NCBI RefSeq assembly: GCF_030053115.1
Contig: NZ_CP125619.1
Span: 4,227,501 to 4,291,500, forward strand
Source: Pseudomonas svalbardensis
GTDB taxonomy: Bacteria > Pseudomonadota > Gammaproteobacteria > Pseudomonadales > Pseudomonadaceae
Direction: 5' to 3'
Length of the DNA: 64,000 bases
In this document: in pieces, positions 16,912 through 25,620 of the stretch
How the letters are laid out: each line of letters begins with the position of its first letter
Numbering within the stretch: the stretch's first letter is position 1
Made by a program: the position numbers and the translations under genes
The notes under the pieces: model-generated
The model's database searches: none
Told to the model about the DNA's origin: nothing
Seen by the model: only the letters and a program-made list of their open reading frames with translations

Positions 16912-17430
16912 TTATTCACCGTCCCAGTAATCCACGCCATCCGCCGGTCTGGCGACGGCGACGAAGCCCGAGGTATTGCCCTCGGCATCGACCTTGAAGT
17001 CGTCCATCACCGCGTACTTGCCGGAATCGGGGTACTCGCAAATCTCGGGTGATTGTTGGGTGCTGACCGCCAGGTACCGCAGTTCAGCGTTGCTGGTGTT
17101 GATGATCTGGTGCGCGGTTTCAGGGCCGCCCGGCGGGCAGGCAATGACATCACCGGCGCGAACGGGAAAGCGCTCGGCGCCCAAGCGAATCTCCCCTTCC
17201 CCGGCCACGATGTAAAACATCTCCTCGTTGACCCGATGACTGTGAAACGGGCTGCCACGCATCCCTGGTTCCAATGCGTACAGGCGATAACCCAGCTTCT
17301 GCGCGCCAAGTTGCTGGCCGATGCGCGCCTGCCGTTGCTGATAGCGGTCGGCGGTGTCTCCCGTCGGGGCAAACGCTTCGGGCAGCGGTTCAAGCTCGGC
17401 CTGATCCAGATTAAGAATGGCAGGATGCAT
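16912..17430 (-). CDS. Cupin domain protein
   Basis: A 172-residue single-domain cupin. Motif 1 is GSPFHSHRVNEEMFYIVAGEG (metal ligands His, His, Glu). Motif 2 is GDVIACPPGGPETAHQIIN, with the final His ligand. A conserved C-terminal extension (SPEICEYPDSGKY) resembles the sugar-isomerase or dioxygenase-like cupins, but the substrate is unknown. It begins 12 nt after the shikimate-dehydrogenase-like gene and is surely co-transcribed with it. Confidence 0.85.
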   Translation of the reverse strand: MHPAILNLDQAELEPLPEAFAPTGDTADRYQQRQARIGQQLGAQKLGYRLYALEPGMRGSPFHSHRVNEEMFYIVAGEGEIRLGAERFPVRAGDVIACPPGGPETAHQIINTSNAELRYLAVSTQQSPEICEYPDSGKYAVMDDFKVDAEGNTSGFVAVARPADGVDYWDGE

Positions 17431-17442
17431 GAGTCACCTCAG

Positions 17443-18294
17443 TCACGGTTTCGCTTGCTGGGCAGCAGGATAGCCAAGGCCACTGCGGGCAAAATCCACG
17501 GCTTTGTGAAACTGCTCATCGGTCGGCCGCACGCCGGTGTACAGCACGAACTGCTCCAGCGCCTGGATCGCGATCACCTCCAGTCCGGTGATCACTCGCT
17601 TGCCTTCAGCACGAGCGCGCACAATCAACGGTGTTTCCGAGGGGACTGCCACTACATCGAAGACAGTCTCGGCAGCAGCGATGGTTTCAACATCGAACGC
17701 CAGCTGATCGGCCTCGGGGCCGGACATGCCAATCGGTGTGACGTTGATCAGCAACTGCGGCCGCTCCGAGCCCAGCTCCGCTTGCCATCGATAGCCCAGC
17801 GATTCGGCCAACGCACGTCCGGAACGCTCGTTACGGGCAACGATCAGGCCATTTTTGTAGCCACCATCGCGCAAGGCACTGGCCACAGCCTTGGCCATGC
17901 CGCCGCTGCCGCGCAGGGCAAAGGTCAATTCCTTCGGCACCTGGTGGGTGTCAAGCAACTGGGCGATCGCGATGTAGTCGGTGTTGTAAGCCTTGAGATG
18001 GCCGTTAGTGTTGACGATGGTGTTGATCGATTGAATGGCCGCGGCGGAGGCGTCCAGTTCATCGACCAGGGCTATGCAGGCCTCCTTGAACGGCATCGAC
18101 ACGCCGCAACCACGAATCCCCAAGGCGCGAATACCGCCAACGGCGCCTGGCAGATCCTGGCTGCTGAAGGCCTTGTAGTAAAAATTCAGGTCCAGTTGCT
18201 CATACAGATGATTGTGAAACCGCAGGCCGAAGTTCCCGGGACGTGCGGAAAGCGACATGCACAGCTGGGTGTCTCTGTTGGGGTTCATCTGCAT
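17443..18294 (-). CDS. Shikimate dehydrogenase-like protein (SdhL/HI0607 type)
   Basis: A 283-residue protein with the shikimate dehydrogenase architecture. The substrate domain holds VSMPFKE (catalytic Lys) and YNTDYIA (catalytic Asp); the NADP domain holds RGSGGMAKAV. The divergent sequence at the substrate site and the opening 'DTQLCMSLSARPGNFG' place it with the HI0607/SdhL paralogues, which act poorly on shikimate, rather than with AroE. AAGGAG lies 8 nt before the first ATG. It heads a two-gene unit with the cupin. Confidence 0.8.
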   Translation of the reverse strand: MQMNPNRDTQLCMSLSARPGNFGLRFHNHLYEQLDLNFYYKAFSSQDLPGAVGGIRALGIRGCGVSMPFKEACIALVDELDASAAAIQSINTIVNTNGHLKAYNTDYIAIAQLLDTHQVPKELTFALRGSGGMAKAVASALRDGGYKNGLIVARNERSGRALAESLGYRWQAELGSERPQLLINVTPIGMSGPEADQLAFDVETIAAAETVFDVVAVPSETPLIVRARAEGKRVITGLEVIAIQALEQFVLYTGVRPTDEQFHKAVDFARSGLGYPAAQQAKP

Positions 18295-18539
18295 GAAAAA
18301 TCTCCTTGAATAGCACTTTCAGATGGACGGGATTAGCCATTCCATCGGGTCTGATCGATCATAACGGCGTGTCTGCACGCGGCCTCACTGAACCGTAAAG
18401 AAGCCAGTACAGACCTTACACAACATTTACCCAACGGCTGTGCTGATTTTGAGAAAAACGCTGTCCTAGAAGTATTCCCGCGACAATCCTTGGGTCTATT
18501 GCAGACACAAGCGCCGGGGCGAAGAACCGAGGAACTATC

Positions 18540-18920
18540 ATGATCCGTAAAATCCCCACAGTAGCCTTGCTGATCGGTGCTCTTGCTATCGCAGGGCAGG
18601 CAGAGGCTGGCGGCGGTCACGGCGGTCACGGCGGTCACGGTTGGGAAGGGCCGGCGGTATTTGGCGCGATCGTTGGCTCGGCCATCGTCGGTTCGGCCAT
18701 CATCAACAGCAACCGGCCGGTCTATGTACAGCAACCGGTTTACGCTCAGCCACAACCGGTTTACTACGGCCCGCCCCCGGTTTATTACCAGCCGGCACCG
18801 GTCTACGTGCAGCAACCGGTCTATTACGGCCCGCCGCCAGTTTACTATGGCCCGCCACGTGGTTATTACGGTCCACCGCGCGGTTACTACGGCCCTCCCC
18901 ACGGCTATGGTCGCTGGTAA
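18540..18920 (+). CDS. Exported Pro/Tyr-rich repeat protein
   Basis: A 126-residue protein with a signal peptide (cleavage after GQAEA, about residue 23), a Gly/His stretch GGGHGGHGGHG, a small hydrophobic segment (FGAIVGSAIVGSAI), then about 70 residues of repeats built on PVYVQQPVYY, GPPPVYY and GPPRGYY. Such proteins are cell-envelope components of unknown role in pseudomonads. The His cluster could bind metal. The gene is monocistronic with its own terminator. The repeats should be prone to length change. Confidence 0.8.
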   Translation: MIRKIPTVALLIGALAIAGQAEAGGGHGGHGGHGWEGPAVFGAIVGSAIVGSAIINSNRPVYVQQPVYAQPQPVYYGPPPVYYQPAPVYVQQPVYYGPPPVYYGPPRGYYGPPRGYYGPPHGYGRW

Positions 18921-18929
18921 CGGAATCAT

Positions 18930-18961
18930 CAGGCCCCGCCTCAACAGCGGGGCCTTTTTTG
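18930..18961 (+). terminator. Terminator of the Pro/Tyr-rich gene
   Basis: AGGCCCCGC and GCGGGGCCT arms with a 7-nt loop, followed by six T residues, 10 nt after the stop codon. Confidence 0.93.
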
Positions 18962-19155
18962 TGACCGTCCGTCGGCAGAGGTCTGGATAAATCTCGCCAA
19001 GGTCGCTGTCGGGACAGTCTTTGCGGGGCAAGTTGGCAAGATTGACTCGCCATCCTTCCCCCGCGCTGGGGAAAACGGTCATATTTATGTCATGTCGGGT
19101 CCGCAATCTTGGATCTGTCCGTAAACAACAGGTTGATAAAAACAAGGACGACCTC

Positions 19156-19350
19156 ATGCCCACGCAAAACCCGCACCGCATTGTCGGCTTGTGCACTTCC
19201 AGCAAGGTGTACAACGCACTGACCGAACTCAAGCACCTGGAAGGCCATCGCAGCGCCAAGTTTCTTTCGCTGCTGGCAGAAAACCTGGTGCGAAAAGGCC
19301 TGCTCAACGAGCAGGAAGTGGTCCATATGCTGGATCTGGTGGTCGACTGA
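19156..19350 (+). CDS. Conserved small protein, unknown function
   Basis: A 64-residue soluble, mostly helical protein (starts MPTQNPHRIVGLCTSSKVY, ends VVHMLDLVVD). AAGGA lies 8 nt before the ATG at 19156. I recognise no named domain. Clean coding character and a good ribosome-binding site support it as a real gene. It is followed 100 nt later by a second small gene on the same strand. Confidence 0.65.
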   Translation: MPTQNPHRIVGLCTSSKVYNALTELKHLEGHRSAKFLSLLAENLVRKGLLNEQEVVHMLDLVVD

Positions 19351-19450
19351 AGCGAAGCCTCACTGGCATCAATGACGACTATCGAAAGCGTTGATTGTCC
19401 GTTCAAGCGTCCGGTCCGTAAGGTAGCTCCACAGATTGATGGAGGTACTT

Positions 19451-19633
19451 ATGTCCCAGGTTCAGATCATGTCCGTTATCGGCAGTGCCGTTCCCGCACC
19501 GCTCAGAGAGCTGGGATTGCTCGCCTGTTGGTACCTGGTGCAGGACGGCGAACCGATCAGCGGCCCGCTCACCTCGCTGCCGGCCGCCCAGGCATTGTCG
19601 CAACGTATCGGCCAAGGCCAACTCAGCGCTTAA
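19451..19633 (+). CDS. Small protein, unknown function
   Basis: A 60-residue protein (starts MSQVQIMSVIGSAVPAPLRE) with a central hydrophobic patch ELGLLACWYLVQDGEP. GGAGGT lies 4 nt upstream of the ATG. The last 4 nt overlap the end of the convergent AI-2E-family gene. No domain recognised. Confidence 0.6.
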   Translation: MSQVQIMSVIGSAVPAPLRELGLLACWYLVQDGEPISGPLTSLPAAQALSQRIGQGQLSA

Positions 19634-20691
19634 GGCAGCTGCACCCGCGGCTTGGTTTCAATGAAGATTGACCAGCTCGACATAAACAGCGCGGCGATCA
19701 GCGGCCCGATCACAAAGCCATTGAGGCCGAAGACCGCCAGACCGCCAAGGGTCGAGATGAGGATCAGATAGTCCGGCATCTTTGTATCCTTGCCCACCAG
19801 GATCGGTCGCAGCACGTTATCCACCAGACCGATCACAAAAATCCCGAACAGCCCCAGCACCACGCCCTGCCAGATCGCCCCGGCGAACAGGAAAATGGCC
19901 GCCACCGGTGCCCAGACGATCCCCGCCCCCACCGCTGGCAACAGGGATAGAAACGCCATCAATACCGCCCAGAGCAACGCGCTTGGGACGTCCAGAAACC
20001 AAAAAATCAAACCGCCCAACGCGCCTTGCGTGATTGCCACCAGCAGGTTGCCCTTCACTGTCGCCCGCACCACGCGATTGAACTTGAGTTGCAAGCGACG
20101 TTTCTGGTGCTCCTGCAGCGGCACAGCGGCACGAACTTTTCGCGCCAGTTCGGCGCCGTCCCGCAGAAAGAAGAACAGCAGGTACAGCATGATGAAAAAC
20201 CCCACCACGAATTCGAACGTACCCTGACCAAAACTGAAGGCTTTGTTGGCGATGAACTCATTGCCCGACACTGCACTCTTGATGATTTTCTCCCGCAACC
20301 CGTCCAGCTCGCCAACCCCGGCCCGATCGAGCACGTGCTGAAAGTACGGCGGCAGGCTGTGTTTGAAATGCGTCACATACCCGGCGATGTCCAGTTCGCC
20401 GCTTTCGATGCTCTTGTACAGCGCGGCCCCTTCTTGAACCAGCAAGATACTGAGGATGATCACCGGCAGGATCGCGATCACCAGGCAGATGCTCAGGGTG
20501 AGCAGCGACGTCAAGTTGCGCTCCCAGCCGAACCTCAGTTGCAGTCGACGCTGCAGGGGCGCGAAGAGGATGCCAAGGATCACCGCCCAGAACACCGCGC
20601 CGTAAAACGGCAGCAAAATCCAGACGAAAGCGGCGGTGACCAGCCCCAGCAAAATCACCAGTGATTTGTTTTGTACTGTCTCTTCGTTCAT
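19630..20691 (-). CDS. AI-2E family transporter (PerM-like permease)
   Basis: A protein of about 353 residues with eight transmembrane helices in the family's pattern: a helix pair, a helix, a long soluble segment (about residues 90-160), then five helices. ALLWAVLMAFLSLLPAVGAG, with the conserved P, and the VDNVLRPILVG motif near residue 290 are diagnostic. Substrates vary in the family (AI-2, Na+/H+, unknown). The ATG at 20691 is preferred over an upstream TTG. It is a single gene. Confidence 0.9.
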   Translation of the reverse strand: MNEETVQNKSLVILLGLVTAAFVWILLPFYGAVFWAVILGILFAPLQRRLQLRFGWERNLTSLLTLSICLVIAILPVIILSILLVQEGAALYKSIESGELDIAGYVTHFKHSLPPYFQHVLDRAGVGELDGLREKIIKSAVSGNEFIANKAFSFGQGTFEFVVGFFIMLYLLFFFLRDGAELARKVRAAVPLQEHQKRRLQLKFNRVVRATVKGNLLVAITQGALGGLIFWFLDVPSALLWAVLMAFLSLLPAVGAGIVWAPVAAIFLFAGAIWQGVVLGLFGIFVIGLVDNVLRPILVGKDTKMPDYLILISTLGGLAVFGLNGFVIGPLIAALFMSSWSIFIETKPRVQLP

Positions 20692-20839
20692 GTCCAATCC
20701 ATGTCAGTCCGCAAGGACACAATGTCGCGCCCTGATGCTTAGTCCGCCACGGTTCGCCCGAGTGCCATCCGTTTGTTCATCAAGCATAGATCCAGATCAA
20801 TGAATCCCACGGGCAAGCCGCTTACTCTCGGCGGCTTTT

Positions 20840-22180
20840 GTGACCGACTCTGCCATGACTCTCCTGCCTCCAGAACTGCTCGCCCCCGCCGGCACCCTGA
20901 AAAACATGCGATACGCCTTCGCCTACGGCGCCGACGCGGTGTACGCCGGTCAGCCGCGCTACAGCCTGCGGGTGCGCAATAACGAATTCGATCACGCCAA
21001 TCTGGCCCTCGGCATTCACGAGGCCCAGTCTCAAGGCAAGCGCTTCTATGTGGTGGTGAACATCGCCCCGCACAACGCCAAACTGAAAACCTTCCTCAGG
21101 GATCTGGAACCGGTGATTGCCATGGCACCGGATGCGCTGATCATGTCCGATCCAGGCCTGATCATGCTGGTCCGCCGGCATTATCCGCAGATGCCGATTC
21201 ACCTTTCGGTACAGGCCAACACGGTGAACTGGGCCAGTGTCGAGTTCTGGCAGCAACAAGGCTTGAGCCGAATCATCCTGTCGCGGGAACTGTCCCTGGA
21301 AGAAATCGCCGAAATCCGCGAGCAAGTCCCGGCGATGGAGCTGGAGGTGTTCGTCCACGGTGCCTTGTGCATGGCCTATTCCGGTCGCTGCCTGTTGTCA
21401 GGCTATATGAACAAGCGCGACGCCAATCAGGGCAGTTGCACCAATGCCTGTCGCTGGAAGTACTCGGCGCAGCAGGCCACGGAAAATCAGCTCGGCGAAA
21501 TCGTGCAGACCTTCCAGCCCGAACCGACCCTGGGCATCGGTGCCCCGACAGATCAGGTGTTTCTGTTGCAGGAAGCCAATCGGCCCGACGAACTAATGCC
21601 GGCCTTCGAAGACGAGCACGGCACTTACATCATGAACGCCAAGGACCTGCGCGCGGTGCAGCATGTCGAGCGCCTGACGCAGATGGGCGTGCACTCACTG
21701 AAAATCGAGGGCCGGACCAAATCCCATTTTTACTGCGCACGCACCACTCAGGTTTACCGCCGGGCGATCGACGACGCGGTAGCCGGTCGCGCGTTCGACC
21801 GCAGCCTGATGACGGATCTGGAATCCCTCGCCCAGCGCGGCTACACCGAAGGTTTCCTGCGGCGGCACGTGCATGACGAATACCAGAACTACCAGCACGG
21901 CAGTTCGGTGTCGGAGCGTCAGCAGTTTGTCGGCGAGCTGACCGGTGAACGGCGTGACCGGATGGCGGAGGTCAAGGTGAAGAATCGATTTGGTCTGGGC
22001 GACCATATGGAAATGATGACGCCCAAGGGCAACTTCCAATTCGACTTGCATGAGCTGCAAAACGTTAAAGGCGAGCCGATCGAGGTGGCGCCGGGGGACG
22101 GGCACACCGTGTACCTGCCGATTCCGGATGCGGTGGATTTGCAGTTTGGGTTGTTGATGCGGGATGTCAGCGTAAGCTGA
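20840..22180 (+). CDS. trhP: tRNA uridine-34 hydroxylation protein (U32 peptidase family)
   Basis: This 446-residue protein corresponds to E. coli YegQ/TrhP, needed with prephenate for 5-hydroxyuridine at tRNA position 34. The near-identical blocks KNMRYAFAYGADAVYAGQPR, RVRNNEFDHANL and VFVHGALCMAYSGRCLLSGY are visible. The cysteines of the last block, with CTNACRW, form the iron-sulphur site. The start is GTG at 20840, or ATG at 20855, which fits the E. coli start better. A REP pair follows the gene. Confidence 0.93.
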   Translation: MTDSAMTLLPPELLAPAGTLKNMRYAFAYGADAVYAGQPRYSLRVRNNEFDHANLALGIHEAQSQGKRFYVVVNIAPHNAKLKTFLRDLEPVIAMAPDALIMSDPGLIMLVRRHYPQMPIHLSVQANTVNWASVEFWQQQGLSRIILSRELSLEEIAEIREQVPAMELEVFVHGALCMAYSGRCLLSGYMNKRDANQGSCTNACRWKYSAQQATENQLGEIVQTFQPEPTLGIGAPTDQVFLLQEANRPDELMPAFEDEHGTYIMNAKDLRAVQHVERLTQMGVHSLKIEGRTKSHFYCARTTQVYRRAIDDAVAGRAFDRSLMTDLESLAQRGYTEGFLRRHVHDEYQNYQHGSSVSERQQFVGELTGERRDRMAEVKVKNRFGLGDHMEMMTPKGNFQFDLHELQNVKGEPIEVAPGDGHTVYLPIPDAVDLQFGLLMRDVSVS

Positions 22181-22204
22181 ATATCATCAAGCGACACAAA
22201 ATCT

Positions 22205-22295
22205 TGTGGGAGCGAGCCTGCTCGCGAAGACGGACTCTCAGCCAACATCATTGTTGAATGTTGAACCGCTTTCGCGAGCAGGCTCGCTCCCACAG
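22205..22295. repeat. REP pair (GTGGGAGCGAGCCTGCTCGCGAA family)
   Basis: Two inverted copies of the motif TGTGGGAGCGAGCCTGCTCG facing each other around a 40-nt spacer, between the convergent trhP and LysR genes. Near-identical pairs occur at 28357, 38176 and 57138. Confidence 0.95.
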
Positions 22296-22303
22296 GTAAG
22301 CCG

Positions 22304-23167
22304 TTACGCGAACTCCTCGCGCAACATCCCCACAAACGCTTCCCGCGCCGGGTGAACCCCGGCGTTTTCATGCCAGTAAAACAGGTTGTCGATCGCCGTC
22401 AGCTCGGGGAACTCATACCCCGCGCAACCCGCCCCTTTGGCGTACTGATCAAACACGCCTTTTGGCACCAGCGCGACACCCGCCCCGGCACTGACGCAGC
22501 CGACAATCGCCCCGTAACTGGCCAGGCTGACGATCGGCAACGCCTGCCCTTGTCGCAGCAACCAATGCTCCAGCGCCGCCCGGTAGGGACAGCCCTGAGG
22601 CCACATGAACACGGTCTTGTCCTGCAAATCCGCGATGTCACGCACCGGCCCCAGAGACGTCGAGGCAATCAGCAGCAGCTCCTCGCGGTACATCGGCGTG
22701 CGCTTGAGGTGTGAGCGCTCGACATCCACTGCGACGATCGCGCCGTCGAGCCGGTGATTGAGCGTGTCGTCGAGCAATTGGCTCCAGGTGCCGGTGGTCA
22801 GCTCCAGCGCCACCGCCGGGAAACGCTTGTGGAATTTTGCCAGCAAACGCGGCAATCGACCGGTCGCCGACGACTCGATGGCGCCAATGCGCAACGGCCC
22901 GGACGGCTCGGCCGAAGGGTCCACCGCGCGCTTGGCTTCAGCCGTCAGGGCGAGAATTTTCGAGGCATAAGCCAGAAAGGTCTGCCCTGCCGGGCTGATT
23001 CGCAGCCCTCGGCCCTCGCGCAGAAACAGCGCAACCCCCAGCTCCGCTTCCAGGGACTTGATCCGTGCCGTGATATTCGACGGAACGCAATGCAACAACT
23101 CGGCTGCCCGGGCGATGCTGCCGACCTCGGCAACGGTCTTGAACATGCGTATCTGCGCCAGCTCCAT
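22304..23167 (-). CDS. LysR-type regulator
   Basis: A 287-residue LysR protein. The HTH occupies residues 2-60 (MFKTVAEVGSIARAAELLHCVPSNITARIKSLE). The effector domain follows to the C-terminus. It is divergent from an EamA-type exporter 97 nt away, which is the classical arrangement for a regulator and its target. The effector is unknown. The subgroup resembles PtrR/YneJ-like regulators in the Cys-Val-Pro-Ser-Asn recognition helix; this is weak. Confidence 0.87.
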   Translation of the reverse strand: MELAQIRMFKTVAEVGSIARAAELLHCVPSNITARIKSLEAELGVALFLREGRGLRISPAGQTFLAYASKILALTAEAKRAVDPSAEPSGPLRIGAIESSATGRLPRLLAKFHKRFPAVALELTTGTWSQLLDDTLNHRLDGAIVAVDVERSHLKRTPMYREELLLIASTSLGPVRDIADLQDKTVFMWPQGCPYRAALEHWLLRQGQALPIVSLASYGAIVGCVSAGAGVALVPKGVFDQYAKGAGCAGYEFPELTAIDNLFYWHENAGVHPAREAFVGMLREEFA

Positions 23168-23263
23168 ACATCACCTAAAGTGAAGAGTTAACGCACTATA
23201 AGTCAGTTGTGGAGAACAGTCAGGCTTCTGATACTGGGTGCATCCGCCTATAGGTGCCCGATC

Positions 23264-24175
23264 ATGAAGCCTCCCACGCCCTCTCCCGGTTCTCCCGTCA
23301 AAATCATCCTGGCCATGGCATTTGTGGTCGGCTGCTGGGGTTATTCACCGACCGGCATTCATATCGGTTTGCAGGCCTATGAGCCTGGTCATCTGGCCTT
23401 GCTGCGGTTTCTGCTGGCGTCGGCATTCATGGCGGTGGTCGCGGTGTTCCGAGGCATCAACCTGCCGAACAGGCGTGACCTGCCGCTGCTGTTCGCGCTC
23501 GGTTTCTTTGCCGTGAGCCTGCACCATGTCGCGCTGAATTTCGGCCAGCAAAGTGTCAGCGCCGGCGCCTCCAGTGTGTTGGCGCAATCAACGCCGTTGT
23601 TCAGCACGTTGCTGGCGCGCTTCGTGCTCAAGGACCGGGTGAGCGTGTGGCGCTGGGGCTGCGTGTTTCTGGGGTTGATCGGCGTGGTGATTGTGGTGGC
23701 CGGTGATCACGGACTGGGGAGCATCGACACCCATGGTTTGCTGATTGTGTTGGCGGCGGTTTCGTGGAGTTTCTACTTTGCCTTGCAGAAGCATCACTCG
23801 CGGCGCTACGACGGGCTGACATTGGTGTGTTACACGGTTTGGTTCGGGACGCTGCTGCTATTGGTTTATCTCCCGGGGCTGGTGAGCCAGGTCATTACCG
23901 CTCCGGTTGAAGTGCAGCTTGCGGTCATCGGGTTGGGCATTTTCCCAAGTGCCCTCGCGTATCTCGCCTGGGCCTATGTGCTCACTCATGTGGATTTGAG
24001 CCGCGCGACGATGACGCTGTATCTGATTCCACCGACCGCCATGGCGATTGCCTCTTTTGCGCTGGGCGAGCGACCGACGTTGATGATCGTTGGGGGAGCA
24101 CTGGTGGTGCTGGTCAGCGTGTTGGCCTTGAATCTGGAACGCAGGCCGGTGGTAGCTCGAGTAACCGAGGCCTGA
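23264..24175 (+). CDS. EamA/DMT-family exporter
   Basis: A 303-residue, ten-helix drug/metabolite transporter made of two EamA repeats. Helix 1 carries AMAFVVGCWGYSPTGIHIGL and the second repeat starts near WSFYFALQKHHSRR. The ATG at 23264 is supported by AGGTG 7 nt upstream; the open frame extends further without a site. Probably an amino acid or metabolite exporter controlled by the divergent LysR regulator. Confidence 0.87.
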   Translation: MKPPTPSPGSPVKIILAMAFVVGCWGYSPTGIHIGLQAYEPGHLALLRFLLASAFMAVVAVFRGINLPNRRDLPLLFALGFFAVSLHHVALNFGQQSVSAGASSVLAQSTPLFSTLLARFVLKDRVSVWRWGCVFLGLIGVVIVVAGDHGLGSIDTHGLLIVLAAVSWSFYFALQKHHSRRYDGLTLVCYTVWFGTLLLLVYLPGLVSQVITAPVEVQLAVIGLGIFPSALAYLAWAYVLTHVDLSRATMTLYLIPPTAMAIASFALGERPTLMIVGGALVVLVSVLALNLERRPVVARVTEA

Positions 24176-24302
24176 TCCAGACCTGTCGTGCACAAAAAAA
24201 CCGGTGCAATGGCCAATGCCAGTCAGTTATGGCGCAGAACCTGTGGGAGCGGTGTTCAAATCCTTAACTGATTGGCACTAGGCGCAATGGCCGGGTTTCT
24301 CT

Positions 24303-24533
24303 TTATCGCCTGTCATCGGACAGCGGTGTAGGCTCATCTGCCGGAGGAACGTCCTCGGCCGCATCAGGATCCATCCAGTCTTCAGGTCGATCAGCGTCAC
24401 CCTCGGCCGGGTCCCGCGAAGGGTCCATGCCGGGTGGCACGTCATGATCCATGGTCGGCTTGTCGGTTCCGGGCATGGGTCGGGTTGGGTCGGTATTGGG
24501 CGTTCCACCCTGGAACATCGAATCGTTAGCCAT
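24303..24533 (-). CDS. Small Asp/Pro-rich protein
   Basis: A 76-residue acidic, disordered protein (starts MANDSMFQGGTPNTDPTRPM) with repeated DP/PxD motifs. Its leader, GTGAGGTGCGT before ATG, is almost the same as that of the similar gene at 5203-5418, as is the composition. No domain recognised. Conserved leader and repeated occurrence support a genuine family of small pseudomonad proteins. Confidence 0.6.
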   Translation of the reverse strand: MANDSMFQGGTPNTDPTRPMPGTDKPTMDHDVPPGMDPSRDPAEGDADRPEDWMDPDAAEDVPPADEPTPLSDDRR

Positions 24534-24625
24534 GACGCACCTCACTGATGAGGTCCAGCAAATCTGGGCCGTACTCGTTGGAAGCAGGGCCGCGGATGAG
24601 GTGCTATCGAGTAGACAAACGGTGG

Positions 24626-25339
24626 TCAGCGATCGGCCGAAAACCGGTCGCGACTGTTGGTCAGGTGCAGCCACATGGCCGCCCGCGCCGCATCCGGATC
24701 CTGGCGTTTGATGGCGTTGAGAATCGCCTCGTGCTCAAGGTTGGCCAAGTGCCCGAGCTTGCTCAAGTCCACTGCGCCGCGCTCGGCGGCATTGACGCGG
24801 GTGCGCGGGATCATGGCGCTGCCCAGGTGCTGCATGATTTCGGTGAAGCACACGTTGCCGGTGGCTTCGGCGATCAGCAGGTGGAAGCGCTTGTCGGCTT
24901 CGACGCAGCTGTCGTTGTTGGCCAGCAGGCTTTGATAGTCGTCCAGCGCTTCGCGCATCTGTGCCAACTGATGATCCGTGCGACGGGTTGCCGCCAGTGC
25001 GGCGGCCTGGGTTTCCAGGCCCATGCGCAACTCCAGAATGCTGCGCACCCCCAGCGCGGTATCGACGTTCAACCGAAGCCCCTGCTCCGGCGCTCGTTCA
25101 ATCACAAAGGTGCCAATACCGTGCCGGGTTTCCACCAACCCGGACGCCTGCAACTTCGAGATCGCCTCGCGCACCACCGTGCGACTGACCCCGTGCTCCT
25201 GAACAATCGTGTTCTCGGACGGCAGCTTGTCCCCGGGCAGCATCTGGCCGAGCAAGATGCTCTGGGTCAGTTTGGCGACCAGGTCATGGGCCAGGTTGTG
25301 GGTGCGCTTGCGGGCAGGCGCGTCGAGGTCTTCTTGCAT
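24626..25339 (-). CDS. GntR/FadR-family regulator of the glucarate unit
   Basis: A 237-residue regulator. The winged HTH (residues about 10-78) shows LPSENTIVQEHGVSRTVVREA and LVETRHGIGTFV. The C-terminal all-helical FCD ligand domain has the metal-binding pattern (ADKRFHLLIAEATGN and the EHEAILNAI His). AGGA lies 8 nt before the ATG at 25339. It is divergent from the transporter and gudD genes, so it probably represses them and responds to an aldarate or a breakdown product. TTGTATGACAA at 25416 is a likely binding site. Confidence 0.87.
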   Translation of the reverse strand: MQEDLDAPARKRTHNLAHDLVAKLTQSILLGQMLPGDKLPSENTIVQEHGVSRTVVREAISKLQASGLVETRHGIGTFVIERAPEQGLRLNVDTALGVRSILELRMGLETQAAALAATRRTDHQLAQMREALDDYQSLLANNDSCVEADKRFHLLIAEATGNVCFTEIMQHLGSAMIPRTRVNAAERGAVDLSKLGHLANLEHEAILNAIKRQDPDAARAAMWLHLTNSRDRFSADR

Positions 25340-25415
25340 GGCGATCATCCTAAAGCAGGGCTAACGGAATCGTAGCACTGCGCTGGACGGGAATCTCAGG
25401 AAAACGCCGACCAAC

Positions 25416-25426
25416 TTGTATGACAA
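25416..25426. promoter_or_regulatory. FadR/GntR-type operator
   Basis: TTGTATGACAA fits the T-N-G-T-N3-A-C-N-A consensus of FCD-domain GntR regulators. It lies between the regulator gene and the divergent transporter. A partial copy, TTGTATGATGT, lies at 25549-25559. Confidence 0.55.
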
Positions 25427-25510
25427 CACTCAACAAACAGGGTATTCGAGACCATCAGAAAGGTCATTCATCAGCGCAAAAGAATAATAAACACTCCATA
25501 AAGCGCCATA

Positions 25511-25559
25511 TTGTTGGGCGACTACTCTTGCGGTATGAAAAAACGTAGTTGTATGATGT
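25511..25559 (+). promoter_or_regulatory. Candidate promoter of the glucarate operon
   Basis: TTGTTG (25511-25516) and TATGAA (25534-25539) are separated by 17 nt. The imperfect operator TTGTATGATGT (25549-25559) lies at the expected transcription start, where a bound repressor would block initiation. Confidence 0.4.
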
Positions 25560-25594
25560 CTATCAACATCGCAACACCCAGTCGCACCCCGCAT

Positions 25595-25602
25595 AAAAAT
25601 AA
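25595..25602 (+). promoter_or_regulatory. Candidate Hfq/Crc (CA motif) site
   Basis: AAAAATAA matches AANAANAA, the Hfq-Crc catabolite repression motif of Pseudomonas, and lies just upstream of the GGGAG ribosome-binding site of the transporter. A longer match, AAGAATAATAA, lies at 25480-25490 but upstream of the candidate promoter. Confidence 0.5.
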
Positions 25603-25620
25603 TCAGTGGGAGATAACGCA

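Noticed and set aside
18333..19406. A 357-codon leftward frame across the Pro/Tyr-rich gene
   Set aside because: Runs through a strong terminator and the well-supported rightward gene; Arg-rich product typical of antisense translation.
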